DNA from: Desulfobacterales bacterium
GTDB lineage: Bacteria > Desulfobacterota > Desulfobacteria > Desulfobacterales > SpSt-501
Length of the DNA stretch: 10,289 nucleotides
Assembly (NCBI GenBank): GCA_025454275.1
Contig: JALOOS010000108.1
Coordinates: 1 to 10,289 of the forward strand
Direction of reading: 5' to 3'
The translations under genes were made by a program, and so were the position numbers. Below the pieces are notes generated by a model. That model was not told where the DNA came from, did not search any database, and saw nothing but the letters and a program-made list of their open reading frames with translations. Of this stretch, positions 5,463 to 10,289 are shown piece after piece. How positions within the stretch are numbered: the stretch's first letter is position 1; each line of letters begins with the position of its first letter.

Positions 5463-6618
5463 CGTGCACCCGTTGGAGGAACCCGTGGATCAGGTTTTTC
5501 AACCGCTCCCCGGGGATCAGGAAGGCGTCGTGGCCCCACTCGGCCTCGATCTCGCAAAAACTCACGTCGCGCCCGCATTTCTTCAACGCCTTCACGATGT
5601 GACGCGCCTGGTAGGTCGGGTAGAGCCAGTCCGACGTGAACGAGATCACCAGAAACCGGGCCCGGGCCTTGGAGCAGGCCTGGACCGCCGAGCCGCCGCC
5701 GTGCTGTTTGCCGAGGTCAAAATAGTCCGCCGCCTTGGTGATGTAAAGAAACGAATTGGCGTCGAACCGGTCCACGAACTTCCGCCCCTGGTAGCGCAGG
5801 TAGCTCTCCACCTGGAAGTCGGCGTCGAAGTTGAAGGAAAAATCGCTCTTGTCCTGGAGCCGGCGGCCGAACTTCAGGCGCATCGATTCATCGGAGAGGT
5901 AGGTGATGTGTCCGATCATGCGGGCCACTGCGAGCCCCAGCTCGGGCTTGCGGCCCCCGTAATAGTCGCCGTGGTTCCAGTTGGGGTCGGCCATGATGGA
6001 CTGGCGGGCCACTTCGTTGAACGCGATGGCGAGGGCCGAGTGCCGCATGGTCGTGGCCAGGGGGATCGCCGCATAGACCATCCCGGGGTAGCGTACGCAC
6101 CACTCCAGCACCTGCATGCCGCCGATCGACCCGCCCACGACGCATAGCAGCTGCGCAATGCCGAGATGGTCGATGAGCGCCTTCTGGGCCGCGACCATGT
6201 CCCCGATGGTCACGACCGGGAAGTCAAGGCCGTAGGGCCTGCCGGTGGCCGAGTTGACGCTGGAAGGCCCGGTGGAGCCCATGCAGCTGCCGATGATGTT
6301 GGCGCAGATCACGAAAAACCGATCGGTGTCGATGCCCTTCCCCGGGCCCACCATGCAGTCCCACCAGCCGGGTTTTTCGTCCCGCTCCGTGTAGACCCCG
6401 GCCGCATGCGAATCCCCGGAAAGGGCGTGCAGGATCAGGACGGCATTTTGCCGGTCGGGGGCGAGGCTGCCGTAGGTTTCGTAGGCGAGGGTCAGGGGTC
6501 CGATCCGGGCCCCGCTTTCGAGCACCATCTCATGCGGCGGCGCTGCGAAGGTGAAGAACTTCTTCTCGACCAGCCCGACCGAAACCGAATCCTTGCTGTG
6601 TTCGATGTATTCGCTCAT
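5431..6618 (-). CDS. metX: Homoserine O-acetyltransferase MetX
   Basis: MetX transfers acetyl from acetyl-CoA to homoserine, the committed step of methionine synthesis by direct sulfhydrylation or transsulfuration. The 395-residue protein is an alpha/beta hydrolase. Its nucleophile is S164 in VVGGSIGGMQ, and the remaining triad residues are D330 in FTSDWLYP and H363 in EWGHDAF. Other family stretches are HALSGDSHAAG (64-74), WWDCMVGPGKGIDTDRFFVICANIIG (85-110), GSTGPSS (114-120) and RPYGLDFP (127-134). Some MetX-like enzymes use succinyl-CoA, and I did not resolve that specificity here. The start is ATG at 6618; the ribosome-binding site is weak, with AGGAG about 26 bases upstream and GGGTG just before the ATG. 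It lies 96 bases after the phosphoesterase gene and overlaps metW. I found no SAM riboswitch in the 96-base gap. Confidence 0.97.
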   Translation of the reverse strand: MSEYIEHSKDSVSVGLVEKKFFTFAAPPHEMVLESGARIGPLTLAYETYGSLAPDRQNAVLILHALSGDSHAAGVYTERDEKPGWWDCMVGPGKGIDTDRFFVICANIIGSCMGSTGPSSVNSATGRPYGLDFPVVTIGDMVAAQKALIDHLGIAQLLCVVGGSIGGMQVLEWCVRYPGMVYAAIPLATTMRHSALAIAFNEVARQSIMADPNWNHGDYYGGRKPELGLAVARMIGHITYLSDESMRLKFGRRLQDKSDFSFNFDADFQVESYLRYQGRKFVDRFDANSFLYITKAADYFDLGKQHGGGSAVQACSKARARFLVISFTSDWLYPTYQARHIVKALKKCGRDVSFCEIEAEWGHDAFLIPGERLKNLIHGFLQRVHDERRAQPHPL

Positions 6619-6714
6619 GCACCCGTTCGCTAAAGTTTTTCAACTCCTGACAACGCTCAATTCCTCCTCGCCGGGGGCAAACAAACAGTCCTTGGTAGAG
6701 TAGCGCTTCAATTT

Positions 6715-7875
6715 TCAACGCAGGGTAAACTCCGCTATCTCCCCCCGCGCCCCGGTGCGGATAGGCGGGCCCCAGGTGCCGACCCCGCTCGAGATATAAA
6801 TGGAAAACCCCCCGTCCCGGTGCAGCCCGTAATCGTAGCCGTCGTAGATCCAGTTGGTCATCAGGCCGAACGGGAAGAACTGGCCGCGGTGGGTGTGGCC
6901 CGAGAGCTGCAGCGAAACCCCCAGCTGCCGGGTGAGCGCAAAGGAGGTGTCCGGGCGCCAATAGGCTGCCGATCGGCCGTCCCGGCCGGCCGGCCGGCGG
7001 ATGTCGGACGGGGTGTGAAACAGCAGGATCAACGGCCGGCGCCGGCCGCCGGCCGGCGCCGTGAGCTCAAGGCCGCGGATGGCCGATGCGTCCTCCACGC
7101 CGGGATAGGCGATGCCCATCAGCGCGATGCCGTCCAGTTCGATCACCTCGTTGTGAAGCACCCGGATCCCGGCCTGTTTCACCATTTCCAGGCAGCGGCG
7201 CTGGCCGGCATAGAGCTCGTGGTTGCCGGTCACGAAGAAGACCCCGCGGCGGGCCCGCAGACGGCTCAGGGCCGGTACGAAGGCGGGCATCCCGTCGATC
7301 ATGCCGTCGAAGAGGTCCCCCGTGATCACGACCAGGTCCGGGGCGAGCGCATTCACCCTCTCCGCCAGCCGCTCCATGGCGCGCGGGGTGTGGAAATGGC
7401 CGAGGTGAACATCGGAGAGCTGCACGATGCTCCTGCCGCGCCAGCTCTCCGGGAGGTTCTCGAGCGAAAGCTCGACGCGCGTGATGCCCGGGTGAAAGGC
7501 GCACCAGAACCCATAGGCGGCCCACCCCAGACCCAATCCCAGGCAGGCCGCGCCGATGGCGCGGAAGCTGATCGCGGTCGACCCGAAGGCCCTGAGAAGC
7601 CCGTAAATCAACCAGGTCGCGCCGGCCGCGAGAGAGAGCTTGATGAAAAAGGCGAACCAGACGGCGGCGGCCTTGTAAAAACCGATGGTGAGAGGGGTCT
7701 CCTGCCAGCGCAGGAGGAAAAAGGCCGCGATGAAGCTGACGGCCAGCAGCAGGAAGACGATCAGAAGCCCCGCCCGTGCCGCCGGATGGGAAACGTCGAG
7801 CCAGCGCACGGCAAAGCGCTGGAGCATGACATGCCCGCCGAGGGTGAGCAGAAACACAACCGAAAGGAAGATCAT
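6715..7875 (-). CDS. Membrane-anchored calcineurin-like metallophosphoesterase
   Basis: This 386-residue protein has an N-terminal membrane part and a C-terminal dinuclear-metal phosphoesterase domain. Hydrophobic helices lie at about 1-18, 35-55, 68-92 and 107-127. The catalytic domain follows with all family motifs: D155 and H157 in LSDVHLG, GD at 186-187 in ITGDLFDG, GNHE at 217-220, H287 in LLFHTPSD and GHTHRGQ at 326-332. This layout matches the YkuE/LpxG-like group found in many bacteria, some of which act on UDP-diacylglucosamine or other lipid-linked phosphates; the substrate here cannot be told. Two very GC-rich loops (near residues 277-281 and 292-300) flank H287. The start is ATG with a modest AGGA six bases upstream, diverging from the J-domain gene. 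It may be the first gene of the metX operon, given the same strand and 96-base gap. Confidence 0.93.
   Translation of the reverse strand: MIFLSVVFLLTLGGHVMLQRFAVRWLDVSHPAARAGLLIVFLLLAVSFIAAFFLLRWQETPLTIGFYKAAAVWFAFFIKLSLAAGATWLIYGLLRAFGSTAISFRAIGAACLGLGLGWAAYGFWCAFHPGITRVELSLENLPESWRGRSIVQLSDVHLGHFHTPRAMERLAERVNALAPDLVVITGDLFDGMIDGMPAFVPALSRLRARRGVFFVTGNHELYAGQRRCLEMVKQAGIRVLHNEVIELDGIALMGIAYPGVEDASAIRGLELTAPAGGRRRPLILLFHTPSDIRRPAGRDGRSAAYWRPDTSFALTRQLGVSLQLSGHTHRGQFFPFGLMTNWIYDGYDYGLHRDGGFSIYISSGVGTWGPPIRTGARGEIAEFTLR
7037..7061. repeat. GC-rich 12-bp inverted repeat inside the phosphoesterase gene
   Basis: CGGCGCCGGCCG and CGGCCGGCGCCG are perfect reverse complements around one central base. 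The sequence encodes part of a low-complexity Ala/Gly/Arg loop. A (CCGG)4 run at 6982-6997 lies 39 bases away. Coding for small and basic residues in a GC-rich genome may explain both. Confidence 0.6.
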
Positions 7876-7934
7876 GCGGGATCCTGACGCCGGAGGTCCG
7901 AAACGGGAGCGGTCGAGGGCTGCGGCGATGCCCT

Positions 7935-7964
7935 TTGACCGGCAGACACCGGATATGCTAAAGT
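7935..7964 (+). promoter_or_regulatory. Candidate sigma-70 promoter of the J-domain gene
   Basis: TTGACC (7935-7940) is separated by 18 bases from TAAAGT (7959-7964), close to TTGACA-N17-TATAAT. The 36 bases between the -10 and the ATG at 8001 allow a short leader. It is the only good promoter-like pair in the 125-bp divergent spacer. The spacing is one base long, so confidence is moderate. Confidence 0.45.
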
Positions 7965-8000
7965 AATCTTCCGTCCCGATTTTGCAAATTCGTGTGAACG

Positions 8001-8750
8001 ATGAGCCGTCAGCCGCATCCCTATCCTCTGATCCCTGAAAACGGCCATGTCCGGCGCTGTCTCTCCTGCGGCACGACCGAGAACATGAAGCGCCGGCGCT
8101 ACTGCTCCATCGAATGCCGCCAGAAGCTTCGCCACAACCTTAACATCCGCACCGGCCTGCTCCAGGCCCTGCAGACCCGCTACGCCACCTTCTACTTCAC
8201 AGAGACCCACATCGCGATAGACATCCTTCAGTATAACTCCACCGAACTGCTGAGCTTCGTCTTCCCGCGCTCGAACGGCAAAAAACCGGTGGATGACTTC
8301 ACGCGGATGTTCAACCTCCTGGGCAACGCCTGGTGGGAGGAGGTGCGCCGCACCAAGAAGCGCTATCTCGCCACCCGCCACATCCTGGCCAAGGCCTCCC
8401 CGATCGATGGGGACGTCAACTCCGTCAGGCCCCTGGAGGTGCGCGAGCCGGCCCGCATGGCGAGGTCCATGACCACCCTCAAGCTCCGCCAGAAGGATCT
8501 CTACTCATCCGACCTGCAGCAGATCATCAAGCGGGCGTTTCGCCGGCAGGCCAAACGCCACCACCCGGACCAGGGGGGCAACCCCGCCCTCTTCCGCAAG
8601 CTGCGCGACGCCTACGAGCAGCTGATCCGCTGGGCCGCAAATCCCACCTTCACCACCCGCCGGGGTTTCCCGGACAAGTGGTTCTACGAGGGGGGGCTCG
8701 ACCGCTGGACCCAGCCCGCCCCCTTGCGCCGGCTCCACCCCCGTGACTAG
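8001..8750 (+). CDS. Zinc-knuckle and J-domain protein
   Basis: This 249-residue protein combines two recognisable parts. Near the N-terminus, C20-x2-C23 and C35-x3-C39 form a likely four-cysteine zinc site within a basic segment. At 171-213 lies a J-domain core: a basic helix, IIKRAFRRQAKRHHPDQGGN with HPD at 188-190, then LFRKLRDAYEQLI. J domains stimulate DnaK-type Hsp70 ATPases, so this is probably a co-chaperone aimed at a specific client. The middle (about 50-150) is rich in aromatic and basic residues and I do not recognise it. The DnaJ Gly/Phe and CxxCxGxG regions are missing, so it is not DnaJ itself. The J domain is at the C-terminal end, unlike DnaJ. The start is the ATG at 8001, with a weak ribosome-binding site. 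Its TAG stop overlaps that of ilvD. Confidence 0.88.
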   Translation: MSRQPHPYPLIPENGHVRRCLSCGTTENMKRRRYCSIECRQKLRHNLNIRTGLLQALQTRYATFYFTETHIAIDILQYNSTELLSFVFPRSNGKKPVDDFTRMFNLLGNAWWEEVRRTKKRYLATRHILAKASPIDGDVNSVRPLEVREPARMARSMTTLKLRQKDLYSSDLQQIIKRAFRRQAKRHHPDQGGNPALFRKLRDAYEQLIRWAANPTFTTRRGFPDKWFYEGGLDRWTQPAPLRRLHPRD

Positions 8751-10289
8751 CGGGGGAATACGGCGCCTTTGTCGGCGCTGGAGACGATGGCGGCATAGCG
8801 CGCCAGGTATCCCGATGCGATTTTTGGCCTGAATTCGGGCAGCCGCGCCAGGCGCTTCTTGATCTCCTGAACGGGGAGCTTGAGATCCAGCCGCTTCCCG
8901 GGAATGTCGATCGCGATCGGGTCCCCCTCCTTCAGAGCGGCGATCGGCCCGCGGGCGGCCGCCTCAGGGGAGATATGGCCGATGGCGGCTCCGCGGCTCG
9001 CGCCGGAGAAGCGCCCGTCGGTGATGAGCGCCACCTCTTTGTCCAACCCCATGCCGGCCAGGGCCGCCGTGGGCGAGAGCATCTCCTGCATCCCGGGCCC
9101 GCCGCGCGGCCCTTCGTAGCGGACGACCACCACATCCCCCTTGCGGATCCTGCCGCCGACGATGGCCCGGAAGGCCTCCTCCTCCGAGTCGAAGATCCGG
9201 GCCGGCCCGCTGTGCTTCAGCATCTCGGCCGATACCGCCGCCTGTTTGACGATCGCCCCCTGCGGGGCGAGGTTGCCTTTGAGAACGGCCAGCCCGCCGG
9301 TGGGGTGGACCGGCTGCTTCAGGGTACGAATGACGGCGGCATCCCGGGTGCCGGCCTTGAGCGCATCGAGCATCCGGCCCACCGGCCCACCGAAGACGGT
9401 CAAGGCCTTTTCGTGGATGAGCCCGCCCTTTCTCAATTCGGCCATCACGGCGGGGACGCCGCCGGCATGGAAGAAGTCGACCACGTGGTGGGGGCCGACC
9501 GGAGCGAGCGTCGTGAGATGCGGGGTCTTGTCCGTGAATTTTCCGAAATCCGCGAGGGTCACGTCCACCTCGGCGTAGTAGGCGATGGCCGGCAGGTGCA
9601 GCGCGCTGTTGGTCGAGCCGCCCAGGGCCATGTCGGTGGCGATGGCGTTATAAAAGGCCTCGCGGGTCAGGATATCCCGAGGGCGGATCTTGTTTTTGAC
9701 GAGGGCGACCGCCGCCCGGCCGGTCTGTTTCGCGATCCACACCCGGTCGGCGTAGACCGCCGGCGCGCTGCCGCCGAGCGGCAGGGTCATCCCCAGAGCC
9801 TCGGAGAGGTTGCTCATGGTGTTGGCGGTGAACATGCCGGCGCAGGAGCCGGCGCCGGGGCAGGCGGCGCACTCGTATTTTTTCAGCTCGCCGGCGCTGA
9901 TCTTGCCGCTCTTGTAGCGGCCGACGGCCTCGAAGACCTTGTCGAGTCCGGTGTCCTTGCCGTGGATCCGTCCCGGGAGCATGGGACCGCCCGGCAGGAA
10001 GATCGCGGGAATGTTCAGGCGCGCCGCCGCGATCAGCATGCCGGGGATGATCTTGTCGCAGGAGGCCATCAGCACCAGGCCGTCGAAAGGGTGGGCCATG
10101 GCCATGATCTCGAGCGAATCGGCGATGAGCTCCCGGCTGGGCAGCGAATACTTCATGCCGATGTGGTTCATGGCGATCCCGTCGCAGACTCCGATCGTGT
10201 TGAAGACCACCGGGGTGCCGCCGGCGGCGTAGATCCCGGCCTTCACCGCATCCACGAGCTTGTCGAGGTGGGTGTGGCCGGGGATGATC
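8747..10289 (-). CDS. ilvD: Dihydroxy-acid dehydratase, 5' end outside window
   Basis: IlvD dehydrates 2,3-dihydroxy-isovalerate and -methylvalerate to the keto acids for valine, leucine and isoleucine, using an iron-sulfur cluster. The visible 513 residues run from IIPGHTHLDKL at the window edge to the TAG stop. Family motifs are GVCDGIAMNHIGMKYSLPSRE, MASCDKIIPGM with a cluster cysteine (codon 10060-10058), and CPGAGSCAGMFTANTMSN with the next one (codon 9844-9842). LGGSTNSALHL and DGRFSGASRGAAIGHISPEAA follow. About 40 N-terminal residues are missing, for an expected total near 550. The first visible stretch has PGH where [2Fe-2S] members have PCN with a third cysteine, so this looks like the oxygen-labile E. 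coli type. The GTG at 10255 is internal, since the frame and homology continue upstream. It converges on the J-domain gene with a 4-bp overlap at the stops. Confidence 0.97.
   Translation of the reverse strand, partial: IIPGHTHLDKLVDAVKAGIYAAGGTPVVFNTIGVCDGIAMNHIGMKYSLPSRELIADSLEIMAMAHPFDGLVLMASCDKIIPGMLIAAARLNIPAIFLPGGPMLPGRIHGKDTGLDKVFEAVGRYKSGKISAGELKKYECAACPGAGSCAGMFTANTMSNLSEALGMTLPLGGSAPAVYADRVWIAKQTGRAAVALVKNKIRPRDILTREAFYNAIATDMALGGSTNSALHLPAIAYYAEVDVTLADFGKFTDKTPHLTTLAPVGPHHVVDFFHAGGVPAVMAELRKGGLIHEKALTVFGGPVGRMLDALKAGTRDAAVIRTLKQPVHPTGGLAVLKGNLAPQGAIVKQAAVSAEMLKHSGPARIFDSEEEAFRAIVGGRIRKGDVVVVRYEGPRGGPGMQEMLSPTAALAGMGLDKEVALITDGRFSGASRGAAIGHISPEAAARGPIAALKEGDPIAIDIPGKRLDLKLPVQEIKKRLARLPEFRPKIASGYLARYAAIVSSADKGAVFPR

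Noticed and set aside
6619..6714. SAM riboswitch upstream of metX
   Set aside because: The 96-base gap shows no SAM-I or SAM-II type core or matching paired elements that I can recognise. A covariance-model search would decide it.
6820..7887. Plus-strand open frame opposite the phosphoesterase
   Set aside because: The minus strand carries all five metallophosphoesterase motifs in order; the plus frame is low-complexity shadow sequence.
10253..10255. GTG at 10255 as the ilvD start
   Set aside because: The frame stays open to the window edge and encodes IIPGHTHLDKL, a conserved part of IlvD, so the true start lies outside.
1..10289. tRNA, rRNA, CRISPR array, insertion sequence or prophage gene
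   Set aside because: I saw no regularly spaced direct repeats, cloverleaf-type sequence, transposase or phage motifs on either strand.

Overview
The window is GC-rich DNA from a flagellated Gram-negative bacterium, and every confident gene uses mostly G- or C-ending codons. The gene content fits Desulfobacterota (former Deltaproteobacteria) or a relative: an E. coli-type motAB pair behind a sigma-28 promoter, the acetylation-type methionine genes metX and metW, and interspersed hairpin repeats. The lineage is an inference, because the window holds no rRNA or other marker gene.

Layout, left to right. Positions 1-49 may hold the last codons of a plus-strand gene. Positions 50-342 are intergenic and carry a hairpin repeat and short ACGGGTA repeats. 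Positions 343-2196 (minus) encode an amino-acid dehydrogenase of the Glu/Leu/Phe/Val family fused to a CBS-domain pair. A 229-bp spacer (2197-2425) holds a second, inverted copy of the hairpin repeat and a perfect 16-bp inverted repeat just behind motB. Positions 2426-4134 (minus) encode the flagellar stator, motA then motB, with overlapping stop and start. A near-consensus sigma-28 promoter lies at 4208-4234. Positions 4375-7875 (minus) carry, in transcription order, a membrane-anchored calcineurin-like phosphoesterase, metX, metW and a MOSC-domain gene; the last three overlap. Positions 8001-8750 (plus) encode an unusual protein with a zinc-knuckle-like N-terminus and a C-terminal J domain. 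Positions 8747-10289 (minus) hold most of ilvD, whose 5' end lies outside the window.

How the genes work together. MetX activates homoserine by O-acetylation. MetW is its usual genomic and functional partner, and the MOSC protein is translationally coupled behind them, which suggests a sulfur-related role. MotA and MotB form the torque-generating stator, and their promoter places them in the late, FliA-dependent flagellar class. IlvD serves branched-chain amino-acid synthesis. The CBS-fused dehydrogenase lacks the glutamate-specifying lysine of true glutamate dehydrogenases and may act on another amino acid under adenine-nucleotide control.

No complete new defence or mobile system is visible. 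The points most worth a second look are the dehydrogenase-CBS fusion with its altered specificity pocket, the zinc-knuckle/J-domain protein, the metX-metW-MOSC coupling and the paired hairpin repeats.
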